Of a stretch of DNA of 64,000 nt, positions 41,596 through 52,000 are shown in pieces (the stretch's first letter is position 1; each line of letters begins with the position of its first letter). The stretch is from JAIEOG01 sp964519985 (lineage in GTDB: Bacteria; Bdellovibrionota; FAC87; UBA2466), in NCBI GenBank assembly GCA_964519985.1, contig CAZFMF010000005.1:79006-143005 (forward strand), given 5' to 3'. The notes under the pieces were generated by a model. That model was not told the origin of the DNA and searched no databases. It saw only the letters and a program-made list of their open reading frames with translations. The translations under genes and the position numbers were made by a program.

Positions 41596-43974
41596 ATGAT
41601 TTTGCGCCGCTGGTTTTTGATCGTCTCTCTCTTTCCCTTCTTCGCCCATGGAGCCGGACCACTCCACGGCGGCTTGGACCTTGGCCTTTCGACCGCGGGC
41701 TCTTACGAAGCGCGCAATGTTTTCATTCAGCCCGCGGCCCTGGGTTTTGATACCGCGCTAAACGGCGCCGAATTGACTACGTCGTTCGCCTTTGGCGGCA
41801 ACACCGGCAGTCCCGACGATTTGGCGTTCGCCTTTGCCTGGGGATACCTCGGCTTCGGCGTTGAAAAGTTGGCGTTCGACGGGTTAAACCGCTACCAATT
41901 CGCGGCCGGTATTCCGATCGGATCCCGGGTTTTCTTCGGGACACGGCTCGGGCTCTACCGTTTCAATTCCGGCGCGGCGATGGATTCGTGGGACCTGGGC
42001 TTACAGTATCGCCCATCGAAATATTTCTCGATCGGCGTTCTGATGGATCAACTAAACGAACCCCTTCTGTCCGGCGTGCGCCAACCGATTTTATCGACGG
42101 CCTCCCTAGCATTTCGCCCGCTCCCAAATCTGGAATTAACGGTGGATGCCACGACCCCGGGCAATGCGTTTCTCAAAACCGTCGCGGCCCAAGGCGTGCT
42201 GGGACTTCAGGTGAGTGAGGGTGTGCGTTTTCGCGTCGGGTACCACTCCGACTATCAGTGGTTGATGGGATTGCAGATCCACCTAGGCGTAGGTTCCCTT
42301 TTCACTACGATTCAACCCCAGAGTCGAAGCAAGCGTTTTGTCGTCGGTTTTCAATCCGGCACCAAACCCTACGCGACTTCGGTGGCGCCCCCCAAGGCGG
42401 TTCGGATCAGCATCGGACCGACACTCTCCGACGAAAAATCCTCCGGATCGCTTTTCGCCGCCGCGCGCCCATCGCTCCTAGATCTCTTACGGGATTTAGA
42501 GGAAATCGAAAAAGACGCGACCACCCATACCCTCTTGCTGCGAATTGAAGATTTCCCGCTCGGCCTCGCTTCGGCGCATGAAGTTTACGCCGCCCTCGTT
42601 CGGGTGCGTCGGAGTGGAAAGCGCATCGAAGCTTTTTTGGGCAACGCCGGCATCAAGCAGTACATGGTGGCTTCGGCGGCGGACAAAATTTACTTGGAGC
42701 CCGCCGGTGAGATCCGCTGGCTGGGCGTGAAATCGGAACGCTATTTCCTCAAGGGCACCCTCGATAAGATCGGAGTGGAAGGAGAGTTCCTCGCCGCCGG
42801 GAAATACAAAGCCGCGCCCGAGATGTTCACCCGTAAGAGCAGTTCGGAGGACGCCCGCACCTCCGCGTTAGAGGAAATGAAATCTTTGCAGGCCACCCTG
42901 GAGAAAGTGCTGCGGCAAAGCCGCGGCATCGACGCCGATCGTTGGAAGAAACTTTTGGACCTGGGCCTACTCAGCGCCGACGAAGCAAAGAAGGAGGGCT
43001 TGGTTGATGGTTTTGCTTCCTTCTCCACGGTGATTGCGCAACGGGAAAAGGAAGAATGGATCCTTCCCGTGATGCGGCGTCGCCGCGATGCGCTAGCGCT
43101 GCCTCCGCGCGTCACCGTAGTGGTCGCGGCGGGGAATATTCTCCCCAACCGAATCCGGTTGCTGGCGCTCGGTGGAGAAGATCAAGTGACCCCGTCGACC
43201 ATGGAGAAAAAATTCAAGCGCGCCAAGTCGGACCCACGCACCGAAGCCATCGTCTTGCGCGTCTCGAGTCCCGGCGGCGAGGTGCTCGCCAGCCAGCAGA
43301 TCGCTTCGCAGATCGAAGAGCTCAAGACCCACCTGCCGGTTTTTGCGTCGATGGGCGATGTTGCCGCGAGCGGCGGGTACTATATCTCGGCTCCGGCCAA
43401 TCGCGTTTTCGCCGACCCGATGACCGTCACCGGATCCATTGGTGTCTTCCTCGGCAAGTTCAACCTCGCTGGACTCTATCGTTTTCTTGACCTGCATAAG
43501 GAAGTCATGACCCAGGCGCCGTATCCAGGGCTGTATTCGGAAGAACGTCCCTGGACCAAGACGGAACGCGCCGTGATGGAACGCCGACTCCATAATTACT
43601 ACGACAGTTTTCTCCAATACGTGGCGGAACAACGCTCGGTACCCCGACCCAAGGTGGCCGAAGCCGCGCAAGGGCGCGTCTGGACAGGAACCCAGGCTTT
43701 GGAGCACCGCTTAGTCGACGAGCTTGGGGGTTACTACGAGACCCTTTTGGCGGCGGGCGCCGCGCGCGGTTATGCGCCCGGGGAATTCGAAGTGAATGAA
43801 ATCGAAGCGGGGGGCGGGCTTTTCGAAATGTTCTCCGACGATACCTGGGCGCGGGCCCGATCCTCGGCGACCCTTTCTCTCTTGCCACCCGAAATGCGGG
43901 ATTGGCTATGGGTCACGGAGCTGCGGCATTCGCCTTTCCTTTACCTGGCACCTATTACCCCGCCGGATGCCTGA
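41596..43974 (+). CDS. SppA-type (S49) protease fused to an N-terminal outer-membrane-barrel-like domain
   Basis: The protein has 792 residues with a signal peptide (about 1-19). Residues about 22-270 look like an outer-membrane barrel of the type seen in PorV/TraF-like proteins: NVFIQPAALGFD, then strands such as GYLGFGVEKLAFDGLNRYQFAAGIPIG and SEGVRFRVGYHSDYQWLMGLQIHLG. Residues about 290-770 are a double S49 peptidase of the long SppA form: lysine base K405 in AAGKYKAAPE and serine nucleophile S592 in DVAASGGYYIS. The 187-residue spacing is close to that of E. coli SppA. Long SppA proteins normally have an inner-membrane anchor instead of a barrel. It may act at the outer membrane (inference). 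Confidence 0.9.
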   Translation: MILRRWFLIVSLFPFFAHGAGPLHGGLDLGLSTAGSYEARNVFIQPAALGFDTALNGAELTTSFAFGGNTGSPDDLAFAFAWGYLGFGVEKLAFDGLNRYQFAAGIPIGSRVFFGTRLGLYRFNSGAAMDSWDLGLQYRPSKYFSIGVLMDQLNEPLLSGVRQPILSTASLAFRPLPNLELTVDATTPGNAFLKTVAAQGVLGLQVSEGVRFRVGYHSDYQWLMGLQIHLGVGSLFTTIQPQSRSKRFVVGFQSGTKPYATSVAPPKAVRISIGPTLSDEKSSGSLFAAARPSLLDLLRDLEEIEKDATTHTLLLRIEDFPLGLASAHEVYAALVRVRRSGKRIEAFLGNAGIKQYMVASAADKIYLEPAGEIRWLGVKSERYFLKGTLDKIGVEGEFLAAGKYKAAPEMFTRKSSSEDARTSALEEMKSLQATLEKVLRQSRGIDADRWKKLLDLGLLSADEAKKEGLVDGFASFSTVIAQREKEEWILPVMRRRRDALALPPRVTVVVAAGNILPNRIRLLALGGEDQVTPSTMEKKFKRAKSDPRTEAIVLRVSSPGGEVLASQQIASQIEELKTHLPVFASMGDVAASGGYYISAPANRVFADPMTVTGSIGVFLGKFNLAGLYRFLDLHKEVMTQAPYPGLYSEERPWTKTERAVMERRLHNYYDSFLQYVAEQRSVPRPKVAEAAQGRVWTGTQALEHRLVDELGGYYETLLAAGAARGYAPGEFEVNEIEAGGGLFEMFSDDTWARARSSATLSLLPPEMRDWLWVTELRHSPFLYLAPITPPDA

Positions 43975-43976
43975 GC

Positions 43977-43982
43977 TATACT
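43977..43982 (+). promoter_or_regulatory. -10 box abutting the diguanylate cyclase start
   Basis: GCTATACT ends 7 bases before the ATG at 43990 with no Shine-Dalgarno sequence; the predicted first transcribed base is at the start codon. Confidence 0.5.
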
Positions 43983-43989
43983 GGTGCTT

Positions 43990-45279
43990 ATGAGCGACAG
44001 CTTTCGCATCGTCTTTATCGGAATGCCGGACGAATTTCGCCGCGCCCATCGGGTTGGACTCGCGGAGCTCGGGGCGCGGGTCGACTGGGTCGACTCCATT
44101 GCCTCCCTCCCCAAGGGGCCCACCCCAACCGCGCTGGTGCTCAATATCGACGAGGATGTGACCGCCGAACCGGCGAGCTGGGAGGCCTTGCGAACCTCCT
44201 TTCCCGATTCCGATCGCGTGGCTATTTCCAGTCGCGATTCCGCGCAGCTCGCCATGCAGTGCCTGCGCGAAGGCTTCTCGGATTTTTTAACCCAACCCGT
44301 CAGCCCGGATGAACTCGCGCTTTGTCTGCTGCGCTGCCGCCACCGGCACGGGACAGTGAGCCGCAAAGCCTTCCCACAGAGTGATGTCAGCCGCGCCTTC
44401 ACCCAGATATCCACTTCGGGTTCCGATGCATCGCTGCGCGTACGTACCCTGGCTGCCCTCGAAGCTTTGCTCGACGCACAAACCTCGGTCTGGTGGAAAA
44501 ATCGAAAAGAAATCCAATCGGGATTGAAGCGCCTCGGCAAACAACGCCGCAAAGTTTTGCGGGGCACCGACGGGGAACGGCGCATTCTCTTGCGTTGCCG
44601 ACGAGAAAAAAACGGTGTCCTGGTTTTACTAGGCGGACGGGGTCGATTGACGCGGGCCAAGCTCGATCAGGCCGTGGCGATTGTGGAACACGCCGAACTC
44701 GCGCTCGTGAATCTCCAGCGCGTCGAGAAGCTCAAACTGCAGACTTTTGTCGATGACCTCACCGGTCTGTACAACTCCCGGTACCTGCGCTTCGCACTGG
44801 AAACGGCGGCGTTATACCGCCAAACCAAACAAGAACCGTTCTCCTTGCTATTTATCGACGTCGATCGATTCAAGGCCGTCAACGATCGGCACGGGCACTT
44901 GGTGGGCAGCGAGTTTCTGGGCGCCCTGGGGCGCATCATAAAAAACGCCGTTCGTCGCGGGGACGTCGTGTTCCGTTACGGCGGCGACGAATTCGTGGTG
45001 CTCTTGCGCAATACCGGTTTGGGGCGAGCAACCGAAGTGGCGGAGCGGCTGCGCCGTAGTATCGAACAGCGCCGGTTCGTCATTCGCGAAGTGCCCTTGC
45101 GCGCTACAATCAGTGTTGGCCTCGCCGTTTGTCCGGATCACGGAGTGGACATCGATCGCTTGGTCCAACTCGCGGACGGCGCGATGTACTACGCGAAACG
45201 CACCCGCAATCGCGTCGCCGTCGCGGGCTCTACCGTGCCAGCCCTCACCCGCAAAACGCTCCCTCAACCCGAGCTCTAA
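43990..45279 (+). CDS. diguanylate cyclase with receiver-like N-terminus
   Basis: The protein has 429 residues from the ATG at 43990. The N-terminal 120 residues have a receiver-like fold pattern (FRIVFIGMPDEF, ALVLNIDEDV, AMQCLREGFSDFLTQPVSPDEL), but the usual acidic cluster is incomplete. A middle GAF-like region follows. The C-terminal GGDEF domain (about 255-420) has DDLTGLYNSRYL, FSLLFIDVDRFKAVNDRHGH and an intact YGGDEF (about 330). An RxxD inhibitory site (RRGD) lies 5 residues before it. The protein is predicted to make c-di-GMP under product inhibition. Confidence 0.93.
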   Translation: MSDSFRIVFIGMPDEFRRAHRVGLAELGARVDWVDSIASLPKGPTPTALVLNIDEDVTAEPASWEALRTSFPDSDRVAISSRDSAQLAMQCLREGFSDFLTQPVSPDELALCLLRCRHRHGTVSRKAFPQSDVSRAFTQISTSGSDASLRVRTLAALEALLDAQTSVWWKNRKEIQSGLKRLGKQRRKVLRGTDGERRILLRCRREKNGVLVLLGGRGRLTRAKLDQAVAIVEHAELALVNLQRVEKLKLQTFVDDLTGLYNSRYLRFALETAALYRQTKQEPFSLLFIDVDRFKAVNDRHGHLVGSEFLGALGRIIKNAVRRGDVVFRYGGDEFVVLLRNTGLGRATEVAERLRRSIEQRRFVIREVPLRATISVGLAVCPDHGVDIDRLVQLADGAMYYAKRTRNRVAVAGSTVPALTRKTLPQPEL

Positions 45280-45293
45280 CGCATCAGTTCGCC

Positions 45294-45322
45294 TTGACAC
45301 AATCTCGTTGAAATCGTTTTAG
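45294..45322 (+). promoter_or_regulatory. possible promoter of paired outer-membrane genes
   Basis: TTGACA (45294-45299), 17 bases, then TTTTAG (45317-45322). The -35 is perfect and the -10 weak. Confidence 0.4.
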
Positions 45323-45367
45323 CCTTCTGGCAAGCATGCCTGCCTAATCGATTTCTGGGAGGAAACG

Positions 45368-46186
45368 ATGCAGTTCCGATCGTTTTGGATTTTCTTGGCT
45401 TTGGCGTTGAGCGCGGCGGATTTCACGATGGCCGCGGTGGAACCGTCGGGTTCGTTGGAGCAGACGGCGCCGTCACCCGGACGCCCGCTCATCGCCGTAG
45501 ATTGGTACGGATGGACCTACACCAACGCGCTGGCGCAATGGAATGGGTTGAAACCCACCGCCGACGGCTCACCCGCTTCTCCCGTGCAAATCGTAAACCA
45601 AATTAGCGTTCATACGCCGGCCTTTGGTCCGATGGACTTCGTCGTCATGCCGCAGTTCGTGATTCAACCCATGCAAGGTGAACGCTTCCAGCTTTGGAAT
45701 CCTACCGTCGGTATCGTCGGAACGGTCGCCGAGTCGGGCGGTTTTTCCTACTGGGCCCGCTATGATGTCGCGGTTCCGCTCCTAGGCAAGAGCCGCGCGG
45801 AAGGAATGATTGCGACTCCGGGTGCCGTGAACAGCATCGCGTACCGTTTCCCCGACAGCAAATTCAAAGTCGAAGCCACGATCGTCCCGCAAGTGACGTT
45901 CTTTAACAACGGCGAAAAATCGGCATTCCTCTACGCGAGCCCGCGTTTGTATTATCTCTTCAACGATTCTTGGTGGCTGGTGACCTTGGCTGAGACCTAC
46001 GCCGAGATCAAACGCGGTGCCGACAAAATCACCCAGGCCTCGCCGCCGAACCTGGGCGTGGGCTTCCGTTACTCCTCGCTCGCGGGCAAGGGGCTGTGGG
46101 TACAGCCGTTCTTGAACGTGTACCCGTTTGGACGCGTCGCAAGTGCCGCGCATTTAGGTGTTTTCTTCGGCGGGCCGCTCCTCTAG
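45368..46186 (+). CDS. outer-membrane-type protein, paralog A
   Basis: The protein has 272 residues with a signal peptide (MQFRSFWIFLALALSAADFTMA) and a strong GGGAGGA ribosome site. The mature part is rich in aromatic alternating strands and ends in FFGGPLL. It is a clear paralog of the next gene: shared blocks include WTYTNALAQWNG, QIVNQISVHTPAFGPMDF, QPMQGERFQLW and AAHLGVFFGG. Both look like beta-barrels of about 250 residues; no named family is recognised. Confidence 0.82.
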   Translation: MQFRSFWIFLALALSAADFTMAAVEPSGSLEQTAPSPGRPLIAVDWYGWTYTNALAQWNGLKPTADGSPASPVQIVNQISVHTPAFGPMDFVVMPQFVIQPMQGERFQLWNPTVGIVGTVAESGGFSYWARYDVAVPLLGKSRAEGMIATPGAVNSIAYRFPDSKFKVEATIVPQVTFFNNGEKSAFLYASPRLYYLFNDSWWLVTLAETYAEIKRGADKITQASPPNLGVGFRYSSLAGKGLWVQPFLNVYPFGRVASAAHLGVFFGGPLL

Positions 46187-46207
46187 GTTTCCGAATCGGA
46201 GATCTAT

Positions 46208-47014
46208 TTGCGGGCAGCAGCGTTTTTGCTTCTATGGGTATCGGCACTAACGTGGGGAGCCCCCACGCCGACCGGTACTTTGAGCGAGGATGTTTCACCC
46301 GGCGCGCCTTCGTTCGGAGTCGATCTTTACAGTTGGACCTATTCCAATCCCTTTAGTCAGTGGAATGGACAGACGGCGACCGTCGACGGCGCCGAGGGCG
46401 GACCGATTCAGATCGTGAATCAGATCACGCTCCATTCCCCCGCCTTCGGTCCATTTGATTTTGAGCTCACGCCCCAGATTGTCCTTCAGCCCATGCAAGG
46501 CGAGCGCTTTCAGCTCCTCGATCCGAGTGCCGGAATTGAAGGCACGCTGATTGAAGCGAATGGCTTTACGTATTGGGTGCGCATCGAAGCGTTGTTGCCC
46601 ATCACTGCCGTCAGCCGCGATGAGGGGATGATCCTCGGTCCCCAAACCAGCCACTCCCTCGACTACCGTTTTCCGGGCGGCCGCTGGATGCTTTCGCTTT
46701 CCCTGACACCGACGGTGCGGATCTACAATGACCGCACTACGAATCTGCAATTCTATTTTAGTCCACGATTGGCTTACGTACTGACTGATTCGCTTTGGCT
46801 GGTGGGTCTGGCGGAAGGCACCTGGCAGAGTGAACGAGGCACGTCGATCTTTCGCCTGATGAAACAGGGAGAGATCAATCTGGGATTGGGAATGCGGTAC
46901 ACGATGAATGCGGGGGAAGGATTCTGGCTCCAACCGTTTCTTGGCTTCTTCCCGGCGGGGTCATTTGCCTCGAACGCCCACCTGGGACTCTTTTTCGGTG
47001 GCGCTCTACTTTGA
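46208..47014 (+). CDS. outer-membrane-type protein, paralog B
   Basis: The protein has 268 residues from a TTG that follows GGAG by 6 bases; the signal peptide is MRAAAFLLLWVSALTWG. It aligns along its whole length with paralog A (WTYSNPFSQWNG, QIVNQITLHSPAFGPFDF, QPMQGERFQLL, NAHLGLFFGGALL), so the pair arose by tandem duplication and has diverged to roughly half identity by eye. It is 21 bases downstream of A and probably co-transcribed. Its 3' end overlaps the convergent lipoprotein gene by 9 bases. Confidence 0.82.
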   Translation: MRAAAFLLLWVSALTWGAPTPTGTLSEDVSPGAPSFGVDLYSWTYSNPFSQWNGQTATVDGAEGGPIQIVNQITLHSPAFGPFDFELTPQIVLQPMQGERFQLLDPSAGIEGTLIEANGFTYWVRIEALLPITAVSRDEGMILGPQTSHSLDYRFPGGRWMLSLSLTPTVRIYNDRTTNLQFYFSPRLAYVLTDSLWLVGLAEGTWQSERGTSIFRLMKQGEINLGLGMRYTMNAGEGFWLQPFLGFFPAGSFASNAHLGLFFGGALL

Positions 47015-47539
47015 CGGTTTCAATCTCAGGATAACTTCTTCCACCGCGGCGCTGAGGCGCACCGGAACTTTCTTGAGCGTCACTTCGACTCCTTGCGTTT
47101 TGGCCCGGTCTAAAAAATCCTGACAGACTTGCGTTCCGGTCTTGTCCCAACCCCAGAGTTGGATATCGACGGTAAAAACGCCGTTCGTCATCGCCGCATC
47201 GAAAGACTTCTGCGTCAGCGCACAGTCGCCGGGCCGCGGCGATACCCATTCCAAGTCGGCATATTTTGCGAGCGTAATCATTTCGTTCAAACGGGCGACC
47301 GGGGGCGACTCTTGCACGGCGAGCGTCGCGTGCAATTGCACCATCCGGGAGCCGGCCATTTCGCGGGTTTGAAAATGCACATCCACCGGCCAATCGCCGA
47401 ACAGAGACCAACGTTTAGGAACATTGCGAATGGGTTTTTCGGTTTTGCCGTCGAGCGGCAAGCGGTCGTCCGAGGCCGAACGACCGCACGCACCCAAAAC
47501 CATCAATGTCGCCAAGGCGAGCACCACGCTTTTTTTCAT
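47006..47539 (-). CDS. lipoprotein of unknown function
   Basis: The protein has 177 residues with a textbook lipobox (MKKSVVLALATLMVLGAC, Cys18). The mature part contains VDVHFQTREMAGSRMVQLHATLAVQ and two cysteines (GDCALTQ, VCQDFL) that could form a disulfide. No domain is recognised. AGGA precedes the ATG, and a TATACT box lies about 25 bases upstream. Confidence 0.8.
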   Translation of the reverse strand: MKKSVVLALATLMVLGACGRSASDDRLPLDGKTEKPIRNVPKRWSLFGDWPVDVHFQTREMAGSRMVQLHATLAVQESPPVARLNEMITLAKYADLEWVSPRPGDCALTQKSFDAAMTNGVFTVDIQLWGWDKTGTQVCQDFLDRAKTQGVEVTLKKVPVRLSAAVEEVILRLKPSK

Positions 47540-47590
47540 AATTCCTCGGGAGGGTGGAACGTTCAGTATAAACGACTTTGCGTGGAGGGT

Positions 47591-48772
47591 TTACGGCACC
47601 GTGTCGGACGAGGGGGATGCGATCAGCGGGGTGACGTTGTAACTCGGAACCGGCAACCGCTCCGGGGTGGGGAGAATCACGCCCATTTCCTGTTCATAGC
47701 GTGCCACGGTCGCCGCCATCTGTTCCTGCATCATGGCTCCCACCAGGAAGAAATTCGATTCATTGATGGGTCCCATATGATCGGGAAGGTCGATGCCCTC
47801 CTCAAGGAACCGCGCCGCCGAACGCCCGTAAGTCCCCTCCCGAATGGCCTCAACCTTAATGCGAGCGTGATCGACCTGTGCCTTGGCCAGGACCGTCCGA
47901 GTCCGCTCCCAGTCGCTTTGCTCCAACGCTTTCGCAATCACGCGAAAAGTAGCGTTCTCCGAGGTACTTTCTTCAAAAATCGTAAACACCCCACGCTCCG
48001 GGCGAGGAACTCGCCCCTCATGGTTTACGTAGCGAAAGAGCGTGTCCGTCGGCCATCCCTCGCCCGACCGCCCTTGATTTCGCCGCCAAAGGCGGGCCTT
48101 GATATAGTCCGATATCAGCTTACGGTTGGTGTGGTGCTTAAGTTCATGAAAGAGCACTCCCACCCACTGAATCGCCCGCTCCTCCTCTTCCGATGGGTTG
48201 TCGCTGGGAATCAGGAGTTGAGTGCTGGCAATGATCATCGGAGGGTAAGTGGGCGCATGACTCGCTAGCAAAACCCGGAACTCTTCATCTTCCCGACTAG
48301 CAAACTCTGGGTGGAAAAGAGAGGCGAGTTCGAAATCCCTTTGGGGACAGACGTAGAGCCCATCGTGTTTGCCCGTACAACCACTCAACAAGTATATCGT
48401 CAGCCCGCGACGCGCCGACTCATTTTGCAACACGCGCATCGGGTCCCGCAGCATCGAATCGCCCTCCCAATCCGACATCAAAAGCCGAGCCATCAACGCA
48501 CCAATCAGATGGACATAGTTCTCCGGAACCTGCGCCGCTCGCAGGAACTCGTCTAACCCCTGTCCGAAGCGCAGGGCCCCGGGAGGAGCGAAATTGACGG
48601 AGCCGGTTTCTCCGGAAAATCGCTTCTTTACCACCGCCTCCAAGAGCCGATTGCCACAATTGGAAAGTTCGCTCGAACGGAAGGAAAGGGGGTAGGGCCC
48701 GCTATGGTAACCAAACCCATAGAGGGTGGAGGAGAAGCAAAAAAGCGCAAAAAACCACGCTCGACCCAACAT
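47591..48772 (-). CDS. secreted putative zinc metalloprotease (HExxH)
   Basis: The protein has 393 residues from the ATG at 48772, preceded by AAAGGA; a TTG 21 bases upstream overlaps that site. A signal peptide (MLGRAWFFALFCFSSTLYG) precedes a mature domain with VGVLFHELKHHTN (about residue 208), an HExxH zinc-protease motif within a helix. The third ligand is not obvious; EESTSEN downstream holds candidate glutamates. Other parts match no family I know. It is divergent from the 1272-residue membrane protein. Confidence 0.75.
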   Translation of the reverse strand: MLGRAWFFALFCFSSTLYGFGYHSGPYPLSFRSSELSNCGNRLLEAVVKKRFSGETGSVNFAPPGALRFGQGLDEFLRAAQVPENYVHLIGALMARLLMSDWEGDSMLRDPMRVLQNESARRGLTIYLLSGCTGKHDGLYVCPQRDFELASLFHPEFASREDEEFRVLLASHAPTYPPMIIASTQLLIPSDNPSEEEERAIQWVGVLFHELKHHTNRKLISDYIKARLWRRNQGRSGEGWPTDTLFRYVNHEGRVPRPERGVFTIFEESTSENATFRVIAKALEQSDWERTRTVLAKAQVDHARIKVEAIREGTYGRSAARFLEEGIDLPDHMGPINESNFFLVGAMMQEQMAATVARYEQEMGVILPTPERLPVPSYNVTPLIASPSSDTVP

Positions 48773-48987
48773 GATTCGCGTTCCTTTCAACAATGCGACG
48801 TTTGGGACGGTGCATTAAATATGCCGATTTCGAAGCGAACTCATCGAATTTGTGGCGGTTTTTCCGCTGAAAAAAGCACTAACTCAGTGCGGCAAAAGCA
48901 TGGTAGAGCTTTTAGCTCGTAAGCAACCGGGCATTCTTGGGGAAACAGTTCAGCTGGCCTCTCGCGGCAAGTGGGGCACTTCCGGAA

Positions 48988-49009
48988 TGTCCTAGTGAGG
49001 ACATAGGAG
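48988..49009 (+). promoter_or_regulatory. hairpin next to the ribosome site of the giant membrane protein
   Basis: TGTCCT-AGTG-AGGACA (48988-49003) forms a 6-base-pair stem immediately before the AGGAG ribosome site (49005-49009). It could modulate ribosome access or stabilise the transcript end. Confidence 0.4.
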
Positions 49010-49014
49010 TCGAA

Positions 49015-52000
49015 ATGCAGTTCGGATTGGGTGGGTTTTCCCGGGGGTTTCGGGGGTCCAAGAAGCAAATCAAGAAAGCCGCCTCAAAAGGCCTTCTTCA
49101 CCTTTTAGTTTTCGCGCTCGTCACTCAGCTGGTCTTGCCGACCCAGCACATGGCCATCGCCGCACCCGCCGACGAAAACCGTCCGAACCCGGAAGAAGAC
49201 GTTCCTCGGGAGTATAACCAACAGGCCGATCCAGCCGACAACATTCCTCCGGTTCCCTCCAACGCGAATTACGAAACGGAAGCCACTAGCGCGGCGGCCA
49301 TACCGCCCAGCCTGCGGAGACTGATCGAGGAAGTCAAACAAGGGAAGATTCGGACGGCCGATCCGAACCGTGTCTCTCAACAGGTTTTGGAGATTGTCGA
49401 CCGTCCCGGCTTCATCACGCGCGCTTTCCGGACGGCTATCCGCCAGCAAGCCGTTAGACCGAACCGCACTATCGACCTGAAAGACTCAAATATTGCGCGC
49501 CCCCCCGTTCCGATTTCCGACTTTGTGGATCAGGTAGAGGTTTTCTACGAGAAGCCTTCAAACAAGCTGGTCTTTAGCGCATTGGGCGGAACCGTGCGCC
49601 AATCGCTTTTGGATGCCGACTTGGCGGCGGCCCCGATTGTCGATCCTGAAGTGGTCTTGTCCGTAAAAACCACTGGCCGGGAAACCAGAAGCGAGATCAA
49701 CTACCAACTCGACCTGATGCCGGTCGATGAATTTGTGGGCGACGCTGCCGCAAAGGGCTTCGGCTTCTATGCGCCCCTTAACTTCTATCCCGTTCTTAAC
49801 TTCTCGCTTCAGCGGGATATGAAGATTTCGAAGATCGAGTTTTACGGCCCCAAATCGGCGAGGGTTTACGAGACGCTGCTGGGTGTCGACTTGCCCGACA
49901 TCATCGATACCGGCGACGTGATTGTGACGGTCTTGCAGAATGGAGAGGAACGGCGGCTTTGGTTGTCCCGCAATTCCCTCTACCTCAGTCTCGAAAACTG
50001 CATCAAGCACACGGCGGTTTTGACTTACATTCGCGTTCCCACGCCGGAAGTTTATAGCCTGCTTCTCGAGATGTTTGAAGGTCGGGCGGAAGAGTTAGCC
50101 GCCGTGATCGCCTCCTTACAACAGGATGTGGATGCCGACGGAAATTGGAAGGTCGACCGGGCTATCTCCGCGCAGCGCCTTCGGGACGGCGGAAATGCTT
50201 GGTCGATCCGAAATGCCCGGCGACTGCCGGGTAAAGACGAGAGCGGCAATCCCATTCTCGGAAAGTCGACTTTGGCAAAAAAAGCGGAACGCCCGCGCCA
50301 GGAACACGTGCTTTCCGAACCAGACGGAAACTGGGAAGTCTTGCGCCAGCGTTTGCAGAGTGCTCAAAAAGCGAACCCCAATATCAAATTTACGGCCACG
50401 ACGACTTCTTACGCACAGGCGGCCATTTCCGCGGCGGTGAAGCACGACAAGCAGGTTCAGGCCCGGCGCTGGGGTTACTGGAAAAGATTCCAAGCGGTCA
50501 AGAAGCAGATCCTGACTCCCGCTAAAATGATCTTGCTCGGCCTCACTCTGGCGGCGGGCACCTTTGTAGCCAGTCCGGATTCCGAGCCGTTCCCGTTTTT
50601 GACGGCGGTAGGGAGCCGAATCTACGCCTATGCCGCGGAAGAAGGGGTGGCGGCGGAACAAAAGGGCGCAATGGGCCCGGCGGCCGTCAACGCGGTCACC
50701 TCGCCGATCAATAACGCGGCGTCGTTCTTGGCGAACCAAGCATATTCTTCGGATCCCAAGGCCGCTTTGAATGTTGTTTCATGGGCCACGACGTTATCGT
50801 TCTATGTCGCTTTCCTGCCCATGATTTACCTCGCATCTTATGCCTTTCACCGTTTCGTGAAAGGCGAGTCGACCCGTCTGGCTTGGTGGCCAATGTCCCA
50901 GTTGGTTTTCACCGATATGTTGACGATCTTCGCGTGGATGAACCGCTCGGCTCAAGAAGGCTTTTGGACCGCAATGCGGCAGAACAATCTGTACTACGCA
51001 TTGAACGCGGGCATTGATCCGAATACCACCAGGAAGGCGTGGAATTCGCCGTTAGCCCCCCAAGCAACGATCGATGCCAATGCTTCGGCACTCAGCCAAA
51101 ACCTTGACCGGTCTCGGCAGCTCCGCTTGATTGCGAGTCGGGCGACCGCGCTCGCGATCGTGGCAAAGCATACGGGAATCGACCCGGGAACACTCGAGAT
51201 GTCCGGGAGCGCGGGGGACATGACCCAGTTTCTGAAGCTCTTGATGAAAGACGGAAATACCGCGCGAACGTGGTACCTCACCACCTCGAAGCTGAATGAG
51301 ATTTTGAATGCGGATAAATCGGAGGTGCTGTCGCTCGACCCGAAGGAAACGGATGCCATGGTGGAGGCATATATGGGCCAAGCGAACCGGCTTATCGAAA
51401 GCGCCGCACTTTTGGATCGCCAGAATTACGTCCAAACGGCTTGTGAAAGTGAGAAAGCGAGCTCGGATTGCGGGAAATTCAGCACCGTGGGATTCCTCCG
51501 CAGCTTAGCCCAGCGCAGTGCCGCGTGGGTCAACCAAAACTGCCTCCACTGGGCATTCTTTGGAATGCCGGGCGTGAATGTGTTTCATGCCAACCGAGGG
51601 CGCAAGGTCGGTCTTGATGCGACCCGTATTGCCGGAACTCAGGTTGGAGTCGATTACCCTTTGTCGACGCTAGTCTGGGCGGGAAAATCTCCGGAGGACT
51701 TTTCCATTCAGCCGGCACTCCCGTTCTTCGGGACGGCACGGGTCTTTGCCGGCCAAGCGGAACAAGCGACCGCCTGGCACGCGGGTTCCCAGATCGATGC
51801 AATGGAGAACGTCAAAGAGTTGTCCAAGCGAGATCCCTACCGACCACTGGAAAGTTTTTACTTCGATCCGGATATGGGTGGGATCGCCCGAGAACAGACT
51901 TTGGACGAAGGCCTGGCGAACATGTTGCGAAGCCGCACGGACCCAGATTCCAAGAGCTGGTTCTTTTACTGGCAAAACTACTTGAAGAACGTCTACAAGT

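Noticed and set aside
47129..48268. A 379-codon plus-strand open frame
   Set aside because: It lies antisense to a lipoprotein and the HExxH protein, both with good starts and signal peptides.
48794..49014. Possible c-di-GMP or other riboswitch before the giant membrane protein
   Set aside because: Some GCAAA-like and hairpin elements are present, but they do not match a riboswitch consensus I know; only the small hairpin by the ribosome site is kept.
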